Shown here: piece after piece, positions 1 to 9,496 of the stretch
Layout: each line of letters begins with the position of its first letter
Numbering within the stretch: the stretch's first letter is position 1
Origin: Leyella stercorea
Lineage (GTDB): Bacteria; Bacteroidota; Bacteroidia; Bacteroidales; Bacteroidaceae
Length of the DNA: 64,000 bases
Assembly (NCBI RefSeq): GCF_021531355.1
Contig: NZ_JADYTS010000001.1
Location: 124,001-188,000 of the forward strand
Direction: 5' to 3'
Position numbers and translations under genes: made by a program
Notes under the pieces: generated by a model
Database searches by the model: none
What the model was told of the DNA's origin: nothing
Seen by the model: only the letters and a program-made list of their open reading frames with translations

Positions 1-26
1 CAATAATCAGAAAGCCGAAAAACTAA

Positions 27-47
27 AACATTTAACACTTAACATTA
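27..47. repeat. Three-unit heptad array upstream of uppP
   Basis: Three tandem 7-bp units (AACATTT, AACACTT, AACATTA) precede the first gene. In reverse complement they read like the GTTAAGT/GTTAAAT units at 50862-50889. The array is short, and its membership of the family is inferred from matching period and sequence. Confidence 0.5.
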
Positions 48-59
48 AAACGAAATAAA

Positions 60-857
60 GTGGATTGGTTACAAGCATTGGTCCTGGGCATTGTTCAGGG
101 CCTTACCGAATATTTGCCAGTAAGTAGCAGCGGCCATCTTGCCATCGGTTCATACCTCTTTGGCATTGAAGGCGAGGAGAACTTGGCATTCACCGTATTG
201 GTGCACGTGGCTACAGTGATGAGTACATTCGTTGTACTGTGGAAAGAGATTGACTGGATATTGAAGGGACTCTTCAAGTTCAAGATGAACGATGAGACCA
301 AGTATTTCCTCAACATCGTAGTGTCGATGATACCAATAGGCATCGTTGGCGTATTCTTCAAGGATAAGGTGGAGGAGATATTCGGTTCGGGACTGCTCAT
401 TGTGGGCTGCTGTCTGTTGCTTACTGCAGCTCTGCTCACCTTCTCTTATTATGCAAAACCGCGTCAACGCGAGCATATTTCGCTCAAGGACGCCTTCATC
501 ATCGGATTGGCACAGGCTTGCGCTGTACTGCCTGGACTGTCGCGCTCAGGTTCTACCATCGCAACAGGTCTGTTGCTCGGCAACAAGAAGGAGAAACTGG
601 CACAGTTCTCGTTCCTTATGGTTGTCCCGCCGATACTCGGTGAGGCACTGCTCGACGTGCTTAAGGCAGCCAAAGGCGAGGAAGCGTTCGGTGACATCAG
701 CGTTTTGCCGCTCGTTGTAGGCTTTATCGCCGCTTTCGTTAGCGGCTGTCTGGCTTGCAAGTGGATGATAAATATCGTGAAGAAGGGCAAACTCATATAC
801 TTCGGCATCTACTGCGCCATTGCAGGAGCCGTGACAATCGTATGCTCGCTCTTTTAA
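60..857 (+). CDS. uppP: Undecaprenyl-diphosphatase (UppP/BacA)
   Basis: This inner-membrane enzyme dephosphorylates undecaprenyl pyrophosphate to recycle the lipid carrier used for peptidoglycan and surface polysaccharide, and confers bacitracin tolerance. The 265-residue length is normal for the family. Both signature motifs are present: [14 protein letters not shown] at residues 14-27 with the conserved glutamate E17, and PGLSRSGST at 158-166 with the catalytic-loop arginine. Several hydrophobic segments span the protein. The start codon is GTG, placed so that the protein begins MDWLQAL, the usual N terminus. It lies 41 bp upstream of truB on the same strand and probably shares a transcript with it. 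Confidence 0.95.
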   Translation: MDWLQALVLGIVQGLTEYLPVSSSGHLAIGSYLFGIEGEENLAFTVLVHVATVMSTFVVLWKEIDWILKGLFKFKMNDETKYFLNIVVSMIPIGIVGVFFKDKVEEIFGSGLLIVGCCLLLTAALLTFSYYAKPRQREHISLKDAFIIGLAQACAVLPGLSRSGSTIATGLLLGNKKEKLAQFSFLMVVPPILGEALLDVLKAAKGEEAFGDISVLPLVVGFIAAFVSGCLACKWMINIVKKGKLIYFGIYCAIAGAVTIVCSLF

Positions 858-898
858 ATAGACAGACTGCTTATTAATTGATAGACAACATACAGGGA

Positions 899-1612
899 AT
901 GAATTTCACCAAAGGCGAAGTCATCGCCATCAACAAACCCCTTGACATGACGAGCTTCAGCGCTCTTGCCTTTGTGCGCAAGCGTCTGTGTATGCGTCTT
1001 GGAGTGAAGAAATTGAAGGTGGGTCATGCCGGAACGCTCGACCCGCTTGCTACTGGTGTGCTTGTGCTCTGCACGGGCAAGTTCACCAAACGCATCGAGG
1101 AGTTTCAGCAGCATGGCAAGGAATATACAGCCACATTGCAGCTTGGTGCCACCACGCCCAGCTACGACATGGAGCATCCTGTCAACGAGACTTATCCCAC
1201 TGACGGCATCACTCGCGAGCGTATCGAGCAGGTGCTTGAGCGCTTTAAGGGCGACATTGAGCAGGTTCCGCCTACGTTCAGCGCATGCAAGGTGAGCGGA
1301 CAGCGTGCCTACGACCTTCGACGTAAGGGTAAGGACGTAGAGCTTCAGCCCAAGCATATACACATTGACGACATAGAACTGACCTCGTTCGACCCCGAAC
1401 GTATGCAGATGTCGATACGCGTGGCATGCGGCAAGGGTACATATATACGTGCTTTGGCACGCGACATTGGTCGTGCTCTCGATTCGGGAGCCTATCTGAC
1501 TGAGCTGTGCCGCACACGATCGGGCGAGTATCGTGTAGAGGACTGTCTCGAACTGAAGCAGTTTGAGGAGTGGCTCGCCAATCAGACAATAGAAACAACA
1601 GAAGATGAATAA
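899..1612 (+). CDS. truB: tRNA pseudouridine(55) synthase TruB
   Basis: TruB isomerises U55 to pseudouridine in the T-arm of tRNAs. The start chosen is the ATG at 899, giving 237 residues that begin MNFTKGEV, the usual Bacteroidota N terminus; an in-frame TTG at 878 would add seven unconserved residues. The catalytic motif GHAGTLDPLATG spans residues 42-53, with the nucleophilic aspartate at D48. A KGTYIRALARDIG motif typical of the family's second conserved block is also present. The C-terminal PUA region is short. It sits between uppP and queA, so two tRNA-modification genes are adjacent. Confidence 0.95.
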   Translation: MNFTKGEVIAINKPLDMTSFSALAFVRKRLCMRLGVKKLKVGHAGTLDPLATGVLVLCTGKFTKRIEEFQQHGKEYTATLQLGATTPSYDMEHPVNETYPTDGITRERIEQVLERFKGDIEQVPPTFSACKVSGQRAYDLRRKGKDVELQPKHIHIDDIELTSFDPERMQMSIRVACGKGTYIRALARDIGRALDSGAYLTELCRTRSGEYRVEDCLELKQFEEWLANQTIETTEDE

Positions 1613-1625
1613 ATAAAAACGGACT

Positions 1626-2792
1626 ATGAAGTTATCACAGTTTAAATTCAAATTACCCGAGGACCAGATTGCACTCTATCCTCACAGCTTGTACCGTGAG
1701 TTTGAGAACGACAATGGCGAGAAGGAGACATTCCGCATTACACGCCGCGACGAGTGCCGTCTGATGGTTCTGCACAAGAAATCTCAAACTATTGACATGT
1801 ATAAGAAGGATGCCGACGGCAAGCCCATCGAGGGCGAATACCTCGACTTCCGCAATGTGCTCGACTACTTTGACGAGCATGATACTTTCATCTTCAACGA
1901 CACTAAGGTGTTTCCTGCGCGCCTTTATGGCACAAAGGAGAAGACTGACGCTAAGATTGAGGTGTTCTTGCTGCGCGAACTCAATGAGGAGATGCGCCTC
2001 TGGGACGTGCTCGTTGAGCCGGCACGTAAGATTCGTATTGGCAACAAGCTGTTCTTCGACGAGTCGGGTACAATGGTGGCTGAGGTCATCGACAACACTA
2101 CAAGCCGCGGCCGTACGTTGCGCTTCCTTTACGACTGTCCGCACGATGAGTTCAAACGCGAGTTGTTCGCACTTGGCGAGGCTCCACTGCCACGCTACAT
2201 CATCGACCGTCGCGAGAACCATCATGCTACAGAGGACGACTTCGACGACTTTCAGTGTATCTTCGCCAAGAACGAGGGTGCCGTTACAGCTCCTGCTACA
2301 GGCTTGCACTTCTCGCGCGAGCTGATGAAGCGTATGGAAATCAAGGGGCTTAACTTTGCGTATATCACTCTGCACTGCGGTCTGGGCAACTTCCACGACA
2401 TCGAAGTTGAGGACCTTACCAAGCACAAGATGGACTCTGAGCAGATGCACATCGGTGCTGAGGCTTGCGCTATCGTCAACAAGACAAAGCAGGAGGGCCG
2501 CCATGTGTGTGCTGTAGGTACAAGTGTTGTTAAGGCTACTGAGACAGCTGTTGGCACCGATGGAATGTTGAAGGAGTATGAGGGATGGACCAATAAGTTC
2601 ATCTTCCCGCCGTACGACTTCGGACTTGCCGACTCGATGATATCCAACTTCTATCATCCATACTCAACACTGCTCATGGAGACAGCCGCTTTCGGTGGCT
2701 ACGACCTCGTGATGGAGGCTTACAACCTCGCCGTTAAGCACGGATTCATGTTCGGAAGCTATGGCGACGCGTTGCTCATCCTCAACGACTAA
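1626..2792 (+). CDS. queA: S-adenosylmethionine:tRNA ribosyltransferase-isomerase QueA
   Basis: QueA transfers and isomerises the ribosyl group of SAM onto 7-aminomethyl-7-deazaguanine in tRNA, forming epoxyqueuosine. The 388-residue protein carries the family's blocks, including [15 protein letters not shown] near residue 90, a central [13 protein letters not shown] block and the [20 protein letters not shown] block. The C terminus [14 protein letters not shown] is characteristic. The length is slightly above the usual proteobacterial size because of N-terminal insertions. It starts 13 bp after truB and ends 9 bp before folK, consistent with one operon. Confidence 0.95.
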   Translation: MKLSQFKFKLPEDQIALYPHSLYREFENDNGEKETFRITRRDECRLMVLHKKSQTIDMYKKDADGKPIEGEYLDFRNVLDYFDEHDTFIFNDTKVFPARLYGTKEKTDAKIEVFLLRELNEEMRLWDVLVEPARKIRIGNKLFFDESGTMVAEVIDNTTSRGRTLRFLYDCPHDEFKRELFALGEAPLPRYIIDRRENHHATEDDFDDFQCIFAKNEGAVTAPATGLHFSRELMKRMEIKGLNFAYITLHCGLGNFHDIEVEDLTKHKMDSEQMHIGAEACAIVNKTKQEGRHVCAVGTSVVKATETAVGTDGMLKEYEGWTNKFIFPPYDFGLADSMISNFYHPYSTLLMETAAFGGYDLVMEAYNLAVKHGFMFGSYGDALLILND

Positions 2793-2801
2793 TGATAGGC
2801 T

Positions 2802-3206
2802 ATGCATGTAGTATACCTTTCGCTCGGTTCAAATCTCGGCGACCGTCATGCCACTATGCGTCGTGCCATTGGCATGCTCAATGCCGAGGCAGGCACTGTC
2901 GACCGACAGTCGTCGCCGCTTGAAACCGAACCGTGGGGATTTGAATCGGCCAATAAGTTTCTCAACATGTGTGTGCGTTTGCTCACAACGCTTACGCCAG
3001 AGCAACTCCTGTTGAAGACACAGGACATAGAGAAGCGGCTTGGTCGCACTGTGAAATCGGTAGACGGACAGTATCACGACCGTCCGATAGACATCGACAT
3101 GCTGATGTACGACGATGTCAACATTTCGACTCCAGCCCTCACACTGCCACATCCCCACATGCATGAGCGCGACTTTGTGATGATACCGCTGCGTGAAATA
3201 CTCTAA
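2802..3206 (+). CDS. folK: 6-hydroxymethyl-7,8-dihydropterin pyrophosphokinase FolK
   Basis: FolK transfers pyrophosphate from ATP to hydroxymethyldihydropterin in folate synthesis. At 134 residues it is a compact member of the family (usually about 160). Recognisable motifs are YLSLGSNLGDR at the N terminus, the metal-binding RPIDIDMLMYDD with its paired aspartates, and LPHPHMHERDFVMIPL near the C terminus. It is the last gene of the uppP-truB-queA-folK run. A separate promoter follows before rpsO. Confidence 0.93.
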   Translation: MHVVYLSLGSNLGDRHATMRRAIGMLNAEAGTVDRQSSPLETEPWGFESANKFLNMCVRLLTTLTPEQLLLKTQDIEKRLGRTVKSVDGQYHDRPIDIDMLMYDDVNISTPALTLPHPHMHERDFVMIPLREIL

Positions 3207-3242
3207 AAAATAGTTAATTCCAGCGTGTTTCATGCTCGTATC

Positions 3243-3274
3243 TTGCTGATTACGAATAAAAAGTCGTACCTTTG
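3243..3274 (+). promoter_or_regulatory. Promoter of rpsO
   Basis: The -7 box TACCTTTG is at 3267-3274 and a TTG -33 box is at 3243-3245, about 20 bp upstream. This matches the Bacteroidota sigma-ABfr consensus. The leader to the rpsO start is roughly 45 nt. Confidence 0.75.
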
Positions 3275-3323
3275 CACCCGCATTTCGCAAAATTCAATAA
3301 TATTTTAAATTTACAAAAGTTCT

Positions 3324-3593
3324 ATGTATTTAGATCAGGCAAAAAAACAAGAGATCTTTGGACAGTACGGAAAGTCTAACACTGATACTGGTTCAGCTGA
3401 GAGCCAGATAGCATTGTTCTCATACCGTATTTCCCATTTGACGGAACATCTTAAGAAGAACCGTAAAGATTATACTACCGCACGTTCACTGACACAGCTG
3501 GTAGGAAAGCGCCGCGCATTGCTCAACTATCTGTACGACCGCGACATCAATCGCTACCGTACAATCATCAAGGCCCTCGGTCTTCGTAAGTAA
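3324..3593 (+). CDS. rpsO: 30S ribosomal protein S15
   Basis: S15 binds the central domain of 16S rRNA in the small subunit. The 89-residue protein matches the family length and contains the hallmark blocks TGSAESQIALFSYRISHLTEHLKKN and the basic C-terminal half ending in DRYRTIIKALGLRK-like sequence. It has its own promoter and a strong terminator, so it is a single-gene unit. A translational autoregulatory leader of the kind seen in other rpsO genes could not be verified by eye. Confidence 0.97.
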   Translation: MYLDQAKKQEIFGQYGKSNTDTGSAESQIALFSYRISHLTEHLKKNRKDYTTARSLTQLVGKRRALLNYLYDRDINRYRTIIKALGLRK

Positions 3594-3621
3594 TTCGCGC
3601 ACAGAAAGCTTAAGGCAAACA

Positions 3622-3661
3622 GAAAGTCCCGAAAACGATTCAAGTTTTCGGGACTTTTTGC
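3622..3661 (+). terminator. Intrinsic terminator after rpsO
   Basis: A 12-bp stem, AGTCCCGAAAAC pairing with GTTTTCGGGACT, closes a short loop and is followed by a T run. It separates rpsO from typA. Confidence 0.9.
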
Positions 3662-3690
3662 ATATATGTGAACAAAACTTCGTAACTTTG
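3657..3690 (+). promoter_or_regulatory. Promoter of typA
   Basis: The -7 box TAACTTTG is at 3683-3690. A TTTG at 3657-3660, inside the preceding terminator tail, is 22 bp upstream and may act as the -33 box. The leader is about 25 nt. Confidence 0.65.
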
Positions 3691-3719
3691 CAAAAAGTTT
3701 TTTTTAAGGTACTATATAA

Positions 3720-5522
3720 ATGCAAGACATTAGAAACATTGCGATTATTGCCCACGTTGACCACGGCAAGACTACTCTTGTCGACAAGATGATGTTGGCG
3801 GGCAAGCTGTTCCGCGACGGCCAGGATAACAGTGGCCAGGTATTGGATGCCAATGACCTGGAGCGTGAACGAGGAATAACCATCCTTTCCAAGAACGTTT
3901 CAATCAACTGGAAAGGAACAAAAATCAATATTATAGACACCCCGGGACACTCCGACTTTGGCGGCGAGGTAGAGCGTGTGCTCAACATGGCAGACGGTTG
4001 TATTCTGCTGGTTGACGCTTTCGAGGGTCCGATGCCCCAGACTCGTTTCGTTCTTCAGAAGGCTCTGGAGATTGGACTGAAGCCTATCGTTGTTGTTAAC
4101 AAGGTTGACAAGCCCAACTGTCGTCCTGAAGAGGTTTACGAGATGGTGTTCGACCTTATGTTCTCGCTCAATGCCACTGAGGACCAGCTCGACTTCCCGG
4201 TTGTATACGGTTCGGCAAAGAACGGATGGATGGCTGAGGACTACAATGCTCCTACTGACAACATCGACTATCTGCTCGACAAGATTGTTGAGGTGATACC
4301 GGCTCCTAAGGTGCTTGAGGGTACTCCGCAGCTTCTTATCACATCGCTCGACTACTCAAGCTATACCGGTCGTATCGCTGTGGGACGTGTTCATCGTGGC
4401 ACTCTGACTGAGGGCATGAACATAACCATATCGCATCGTGACGGCAAAATGGAGAAGACCAAGATAAAGGAGATTCACGTGTTTGAGGGAATGGGCCAGA
4501 AGAAGGTTGAAGAGGTTCACTCTGGTGACATCTGCGCTATTGTAGGTCTGGAGAACTTCGAGATTGGCGATACCATTTGCGACTTTGAGAATCCTGAGCC
4601 ACTGCCTCCTATCGCTATCGATGAGCCTACAATGAGTATGCTCTTCACCATCAACGACTCACCGTTCTTCGGCAAGGAGGGTAAGTTTGTGACTTCACGT
4701 CACGTCAACGACCGCCTTCAGAAGGAGCTTGAGAAGAACCTTGCGCTGCGTGTACGTCCTTTCGAGGATTCTACCGATAAGTGGATTGTCAGCGGACGTG
4801 GTGTGCTTCACCTCTCGGTTCTCATCGAGACAATGCGTCGTGAGGGCTATGAGCTTCAGGTAGGTCAGCCGCAGGTAATCTACAAGGAGATTGACGGACA
4901 GAAGTGTGAGCCTATCGAGGAGTTGACAATCAATGTACCTGAGGAGTTCTCAAGCAAGATGATTGATATGGTGACACGTCGTAAGGGCGAGATGACATCA
5001 ATGCAGACACTCGGCGAGCGTGTTGACATCGAGTTCGACATTCCTTCGCGTGGTATCATCGGTCTGCGTACCAATGTGCTTACAGCAAGCCAGGGCGAGG
5101 CCATCATGGCTCACCGCTTCAAGGAGTATCAGCCGTTTAAGGGCGAGATTGTACGCCGTATGAACGGTTCGATGATTGCAATGGAGACTGGTACAGCTTA
5201 CGCTTACTCTATCGACAAGCTCCAGGATCGTGGCAAGTTCTTCATCGATCCGGGTGAAGAGGTTTATGGCGGTCAGGTAGTAGGCGAGCACGTTCATGAC
5301 AACGACCTCGTAATCAATGTAACCAAGGCCAAGCAGCTCACCAACGTGCGTGCCAGCGGCTCTGACGAGAAGGCCCGCGTGATACCGAAGGTTGTAATGA
5401 GTCTTGAGGAGTGTCTTGAGTACATCAAGAGTGACGAGCTTGTTGAGGTTACTCCGAAGAGCATCCGCATGCGCAAGATCACACTCGACCACCTTGCACG
5501 TAAGCGCTCTAACAAGGACTAA
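3720..5522 (+). CDS. typA: Translational GTPase TypA/BipA
   Basis: TypA is a ribosome-associated GTPase of the EF-G/EF-Tu class involved in 50S assembly and stress adaptation. The 600-residue length is standard. G1 is AHVDHGKTT at residues 11-19, the switch I motif RERGITI follows, G3 is DTPGHSDFGGEV and G4 is NKVDKP. The central beta-barrel and EF-G-like domains are followed by the TypA-specific C-terminal domain ending in a basic tail. It is monocistronic, with a promoter upstream and a terminator downstream. Confidence 0.97.
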   Translation: MQDIRNIAIIAHVDHGKTTLVDKMMLAGKLFRDGQDNSGQVLDANDLERERGITILSKNVSINWKGTKINIIDTPGHSDFGGEVERVLNMADGCILLVDAFEGPMPQTRFVLQKALEIGLKPIVVVNKVDKPNCRPEEVYEMVFDLMFSLNATEDQLDFPVVYGSAKNGWMAEDYNAPTDNIDYLLDKIVEVIPAPKVLEGTPQLLITSLDYSSYTGRIAVGRVHRGTLTEGMNITISHRDGKMEKTKIKEIHVFEGMGQKKVEEVHSGDICAIVGLENFEIGDTICDFENPEPLPPIAIDEPTMSMLFTINDSPFFGKEGKFVTSRHVNDRLQKELEKNLALRVRPFEDSTDKWIVSGRGVLHLSVLIETMRREGYELQVGQPQVIYKEIDGQKCEPIEELTINVPEEFSSKMIDMVTRRKGEMTSMQTLGERVDIEFDIPSRGIIGLRTNVLTASQGEAIMAHRFKEYQPFKGEIVRRMNGSMIAMETGTAYAYSIDKLQDRGKFFIDPGEEVYGGQVVGEHVHDNDLVINVTKAKQLTNVRASGSDEKARVIPKVVMSLEECLEYIKSDELVEVTPKSIRMRKITLDHLARKRSNKD

Positions 5523-5590
5523 TGTCTTGCAGAAGTACAGCATGTCACATATGTGCTGACTTTTAAAAAGTATATAAGATACTAAATATC

Positions 5591-5634
5591 GGAAAGGTGT
5601 TTCTTGGCATTGACGTCGGGGAACACCTTTTATA
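5591..5634 (+). terminator. Intrinsic terminator after typA
   Basis: AAAGGTGTT at 5593-5601 pairs with AACACCTTT at 5622-5630, followed by an AT-rich tail. Confidence 0.75.
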
Positions 5635-5663
5635 ATATTATAATGTATAAGGAAATAAGAACT

Positions 5664-6383
5664 ATGAAGAAAACAGTATTGTCACTTCTCGTTATGTTGT
5701 GCTGTGTTGCTGCGTCGGCACAGCCAGCTGCGGGTAAGTTCTCTGTCATTCCACGTGTGGGAGTGAGCCTGGCAAATCTCTCGGGCGATGGTGTTTATTA
5801 TGGTAGCGCCAATGCTACGGAATCGTGGGGCTCATCGCGCAACAAGCCGGGATTCACGGTAGGTGTCGACCTCGACTATCAGTTTACCAATTCATTATCT
5901 GTGATGTTGGGTGCTCATTATGCCCAGCAAGGTTGCAATTACGGCAATGTCAACGAAAAGACATCGCAGTCGGGCAATGTGAATAAGTATGTCGGACTTA
6001 ACGATTTGTCTACACAGCTGCACGTAATCAATGTTCCGTTGCTGTTCAATTACTATGTTGCTCCGGGATTTGCTGTGAAGACAGGTGTGCAGTTGGGCTT
6101 CCCCATGTCGGGAAAGCTGAAGTATATCGAGACAAACTTCACAGAGAATGAAAACGACGGGTTTGTAGCCGACACGCCAGTGAAGCACGACATCGACCTT
6201 AACTCGACTATTAAGAAGGTTGACTTTTCTATTCCCGTCGGAATCTCGTTTGAGTATATGAATGTAATAATTGATGCCCGTTATAACATCGGACTTACAA
6301 ATGTTCAGAAGGATTTCCTCGATTTGAAGCCCGTTAAGAACCGTGTGTTTATGTTTAGCGCAGCTTATCGTTTCCAGTTGTAG
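5664..6383 (+). CDS. Outer-membrane beta-barrel protein (PorT/OmpA-barrel type)
   Basis: The ATG at 5664 is chosen because it begins a clear signal peptide, MKKTVLSLLVMLCCVAASAQ, with cleavage expected after SAQ; an upstream ATG would put 20 hydrophilic residues before it. The mature part has alternating aromatic/polar strands (for example VDLDYQFTNSLSVMLGAHYA) and ends in an aromatic-rich strand, AAYRFQL, as expected for a porin-like barrel of 8-10 strands. It resembles the outer-membrane beta-barrel domain (OMP_b-brl_2) family. No substrate can be assigned. It is a single gene between two terminators. Confidence 0.8.
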   Translation: MKKTVLSLLVMLCCVAASAQPAAGKFSVIPRVGVSLANLSGDGVYYGSANATESWGSSRNKPGFTVGVDLDYQFTNSLSVMLGAHYAQQGCNYGNVNEKTSQSGNVNKYVGLNDLSTQLHVINVPLLFNYYVAPGFAVKTGVQLGFPMSGKLKYIETNFTENENDGFVADTPVKHDIDLNSTIKKVDFSIPVGISFEYMNVIIDARYNIGLTNVQKDFLDLKPVKNRVFMFSAAYRFQL

Positions 6384-6408
6384 GAAACATAAAACGATAA
6401 AAGATAAT

Positions 6409-6460
6409 AAAAAAACAGCATTGACTACTTAACAAAGAAGTAATCAATGCTGTTTTTTTT
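6409..6460. terminator. Bidirectional terminator between the barrel gene and fumarase
   Basis: A long near-perfect hairpin pairs AAACAGCATTGA...CTACTT with AAGTA...TCAATGCTGTTT. It has an A run on the left and a T run on the right, so it can terminate transcription from both convergent genes. Confidence 0.88.
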
Positions 6461-6466
6461 GTGCTA

Positions 6467-8116
6467 TTACTTGCAGTTGGGGCACCAAGGCTTCAGCTGC
6501 TGGAAGAAGTCATTACCCTTGTCATCAACGAGGATGAATGCGGGGAAGTCTTCAACAGTAATCTTCCAGATCGCCTCCATGCCGAGTTCGGGATACTCTA
6601 CGCACTCGATGCTCTTGATAGAGCTCTGCGACAGAACGGCAGCTACGCCACCGATTGTGCCGAGATAGAATCCGCCGTGCTTCTTGCAAGCGTCGGTCAC
6701 TACCTGCGAACGGTTGCCCTTGGCAATCATCACGAGCGATGCACCGTGATCCTGGAACTCGTCTACGTACGGGTCCATACGGTTGGCAGTGGTCGGACCC
6801 ATTGAACCGCAAGGATAACCCTCTGGAGTCTTAGCCGGACCAGCGTAAAGGATAGGATGGTTCTTGAAGTATTCAGGCATCTCCTCGCCTGCATCCAGAC
6901 GAGCCTTAAGCTTAGCGTGAGCGATGTCGCGAGCCACGATGATAGTACCCTTGAGGTTAACACGTGTGCTGACAGGATATTTAGAGAGCTCAGCGCAAAC
7001 TGCCTCAATACCGTTGTCGAGGTTGATCTCGATGCCCTTAGTGCCCTCGCCCGGACGACGAAGCTCTTCAGGAATAAGCTCAGAAGGATTAGAGTCCATC
7101 ACTTCAAGGAAGATACCGTCCTTTGTAATCTTACCCTTGATGTTGCGGTCGGCTGAGCAGCTTACGCCCATACCGATCGGGCAGCTTGCACCGTGACGTG
7201 GCAGACGGATTACGCGGATGTCGTGTGCCAGATACTTGCCGCCGAACTGAGCACCCAGACCAATCTTGTGAGCCTCCTTCAGAAGTTTTTCTTCAAGGTC
7301 GATGTCGCGGAATGCACGACCAGTCTCGTCGCCTGTTGTAGGCAGAGCGTCGTAGTATTTGATTGAAGCGAGCTTCACGGTGAGCAGGTTCTTCTCAGCC
7401 GATGTGCCACCAATAACGAATGCGATGTGGTAAGGAGGACAAGCCGCTGTGCCGAGGCTCTTCATCTTCTCAACGAGGAAAGGCAGCAATGTGCCCTCGT
7501 TCTGGATAGTAGCCTTAGTCATCGGATAGAAGTATGTCTTGTTGGCAGAGCCACCGCCCTTAGCAACCATTACAAAACGATACTCATCGCCCTCTACAGC
7601 CTCGATGTCAATCTGTGCCGGGAGGTTGCAGCGTGTGTTCACCTCGTCGTACATGTTGAGCGGAGCGTTCTGCGAGTAGCGCAGGTTGTCCTGTGTGAAA
7701 GTGTTGTAAACACCGCGTGAGAGAGCCTCTTCGTCCTCGAAGTCGGTCCAAACGCGCTGTCCCTTCTCGCCGTGGATGATGGCAGTACCGGTGTCCTGGC
7801 AGAAAGGCAGGATGCCCTTGCAGGCTGTCTCGGCGTTGCGCAGGAACTGCAGAGCAACGTACTTGTCGTTCTCTGAAGCCTCTGGGTCAGACAGAATCTT
7901 AGCCACCTGCAGGTTGTGCTCACGGCGCAGCATGAACTCTACGTCGTGGAAAGCCTGCTGTGCGAGCAATGTCAGAGCCTCCTTCGAAACTTTCAGGATT
8001 GTCTTGCCTTCAAACTCACCGGTGCTCACGCCTTCCTTGCTGAGCAAGCGGTATTCAGTAGTATCCTCGCCCAACTGGAACATAGGAGCATACTTGAAAT
8101 CTGGTGTTGATGCCAT
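6467..8116 (-). CDS. fumB: Class I fumarate hydratase (iron-sulfur, fused alpha-beta)
   Basis: This enzyme interconverts fumarate and malate in the reductive or oxidative TCA branch, probably feeding fumarate respiration and succinate production in an anaerobe. The 549-residue chain has the fused FumA/FumB layout: an N-terminal catalytic alpha domain and a C-terminal beta domain. Likely [4Fe-4S] ligands are C106 (FCQDTG), C226 (TAACPPYH) and C320 (GVSCSADRN). The beta-domain signature [15 protein letters not shown] is present. The fumA-versus-fumB symbol is arbitrary here. It is a single gene with its own promoter on the minus strand and a shared terminator. Confidence 0.93.
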   Translation of the reverse strand: MASTPDFKYAPMFQLGEDTTEYRLLSKEGVSTGEFEGKTILKVSKEALTLLAQQAFHDVEFMLRREHNLQVAKILSDPEASENDKYVALQFLRNAETACKGILPFCQDTGTAIIHGEKGQRVWTDFEDEEALSRGVYNTFTQDNLRYSQNAPLNMYDEVNTRCNLPAQIDIEAVEGDEYRFVMVAKGGGSANKTYFYPMTKATIQNEGTLLPFLVEKMKSLGTAACPPYHIAFVIGGTSAEKNLLTVKLASIKYYDALPTTGDETGRAFRDIDLEEKLLKEAHKIGLGAQFGGKYLAHDIRVIRLPRHGASCPIGMGVSCSADRNIKGKITKDGIFLEVMDSNPSELIPEELRRPGEGTKGIEINLDNGIEAVCAELSKYPVSTRVNLKGTIIVARDIAHAKLKARLDAGEEMPEYFKNHPILYAGPAKTPEGYPCGSMGPTTANRMDPYVDEFQDHGASLVMIAKGNRSQVVTDACKKHGGFYLGTIGGVAAVLSQSSIKSIECVEYPELGMEAIWKITVEDFPAFILVDDKGNDFFQQLKPWCPNCK

Positions 8117-8158
8117 AATGTTATTTAGTTAATTGATGATTTGAAAATTTCTTTGCCA

Positions 8159-8190
8159 CAAAGTTACAACGAATTGAATACAATGCAAAA
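8159..8190 (-). promoter_or_regulatory. Promoter of fumarase
   Basis: On the minus strand the -7 box reads TAACTTTG (8166-8159), and a TTTTGC -33 box lies at 8190-8185, about 19 bp upstream. The leader is about 37 nt. Confidence 0.75.
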
Positions 8191-8400
8191 TAATTGCCGC
8201 CTTTATTTTCCCCTATTTTATTGTAAAATGTCAAACGCAAGCTTTATAATATTTGTGCAACTTTCCATTGTTGATGAATTATGATGAAAATAGTGTCGTT
8301 TTATTATCCAAACCCTCCGTAGTTCTACTAATTAGTAAGTATTATCTATGATTGAGTGAAAAAAGTTTATTCTTTAATGCGCTTTATTGTCTAATTTGCG

Positions 8401-8408
8401 TATCTTTG
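8401..8408 (+). promoter_or_regulatory. Candidate -7 box of ddh
   Basis: TATCTTTG fits the TAnnTTTG consensus and leaves a leader of about 53 nt. The -33 element is less clear (TTTATTG near 8382-8389 or TTTAA near 8372). Confidence 0.6.
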
Positions 8409-8466
8409 CGCTCGAAAAAAACAATATAAAGAAAACCCAAAACCAATAAAAAGAAATACAAAAGAA

Positions 8467-9366
8467 ATGAAGAAGATCAGAGCAGCCGTAGTAGGATACG
8501 GCAACATCGGACATTATGCTGTCCAGGCCCTTGAGGCCGCCGACGATTTCGAGATAGCAGGTATCGTGCGTCGCAATGGTGCCGACAACAAGCCGGCAGA
8601 GCTTTCACAGTATGAAGTAGTTAAGGATATTCGTGAGCTTAAGGACGTAGACGTAGCCATTCTCGCTACTCCTACACGTTCGTGCGAGGAATATGCCAAG
8701 CAGATTCTGCCTCTCGGCATCAACACCGTCGACAGCTTCGACATCCACACTTCAATCCTCGACTACCGTGCAGCACTCACTCCTATATGCAAGGAGCACA
8801 AGGCTGTGAGCATCATTGCAGCCGGATGGGATCCGGGTTCTGACTCTATCGTGCGCACACTCATGCAGAGTCTTGCACCGAAGGGACTCAGCTATACCAA
8901 CTTCGGACCGGGTATGTCGATGGGTCACAGCGTATGCGTGCGCTCAAAGGAGGGCGTGAAGAACGCTCTTTCGATGACTATACCTAAGGGTGAGGGCTTG
9001 CACCGCCGTATGGTTTACGTAGAACTTGAGGACGGAGCAAACCTTGAGGACGTCACAGCAGCCATCAAGGCCGACCCGTACTTCGCCAACGACGAGACTC
9101 ACGTATTTGAAGTGCCTTCGGTAGACGCAGTGCGCGACATGGGTCACGGCGTTCATCTTACTCGCAAGGGTGTGAGCGGCAAGACACAGAATCAGCGTAT
9201 GGAGTTCACCATGAGCATCAACAACCCTGCTCTCACTGGTCAGGTGCTTGTCAATGTGGCTCGTGCCTCAATGCGCCAGCAGCCGGGATGCTACACAATG
9301 ATTGAGGTTCCGGTAATTGATATGCTTGAAGGCGAGCGCGAGGAACTCATCGCTCACTTGGTATAA
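8467..9366 (+). CDS. ddh: meso-Diaminopimelate D-dehydrogenase
   Basis: Ddh reductively aminates tetrahydrodipicolinate directly to meso-diaminopimelate with NADPH, the one-step branch of lysine/peptidoglycan-precursor synthesis used by many Bacteroidota. The 299-residue length is right. The N terminus has a Rossmann loop, VVGYGNIGHYA, and the family motif AAGWDPGSDSIVRTL with the substrate-binding aspartate lies near residue 120. Further conserved blocks are GPGMSMGHSVCVRS and TMSINNPALTGQVLV. It is a single gene, with a convergent terminator downstream. Confidence 0.95.
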   Translation: MKKIRAAVVGYGNIGHYAVQALEAADDFEIAGIVRRNGADNKPAELSQYEVVKDIRELKDVDVAILATPTRSCEEYAKQILPLGINTVDSFDIHTSILDYRAALTPICKEHKAVSIIAAGWDPGSDSIVRTLMQSLAPKGLSYTNFGPGMSMGHSVCVRSKEGVKNALSMTIPKGEGLHRRMVYVELEDGANLEDVTAAIKADPYFANDETHVFEVPSVDAVRDMGHGVHLTRKGVSGKTQNQRMEFTMSINNPALTGQVLVNVARASMRQQPGCYTMIEVPVIDMLEGEREELIAHLV

Positions 9367-9404
9367 AAACGAAAGTTATAAAAAAGGAGTTCAAAATAAA
9401 ATCT

Positions 9405-9482
9405 TGAGTGAAGAGGGGACTCTTCGTACACTATACATCAATTTCCTGTATCGTGTACGGAGAAGTCCCCTCGCTTGTTTTA
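9405..9482. terminator. Convergent terminator between ddh and the secreted DUF3472 protein
   Basis: A long hairpin pairs GAGGGGACT...TACAC with GTGTA...AGTCCCCTC around a 19-nt loop and ends near a T-rich tail. Its position between two convergent stops suggests it serves both genes. Confidence 0.8.
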
Positions 9483-9496
9483 TAGGTGTTTCACCT

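Larger units (their letters stand above)
8117..8466. other. Divergent intergenic region between fumarase and ddh
   Basis: This 350-bp AT-rich gap holds the fumarase promoter near its left end and a candidate ddh promoter near its right end. No reading frame, RNA gene or repeat is apparent in the middle (about 8200-8370). Confidence 0.6.

Noticed and set aside
8200..8370. Small RNA between fumarase and ddh
   Set aside because: No stable hairpin with terminator or promoter pair was found by eye.
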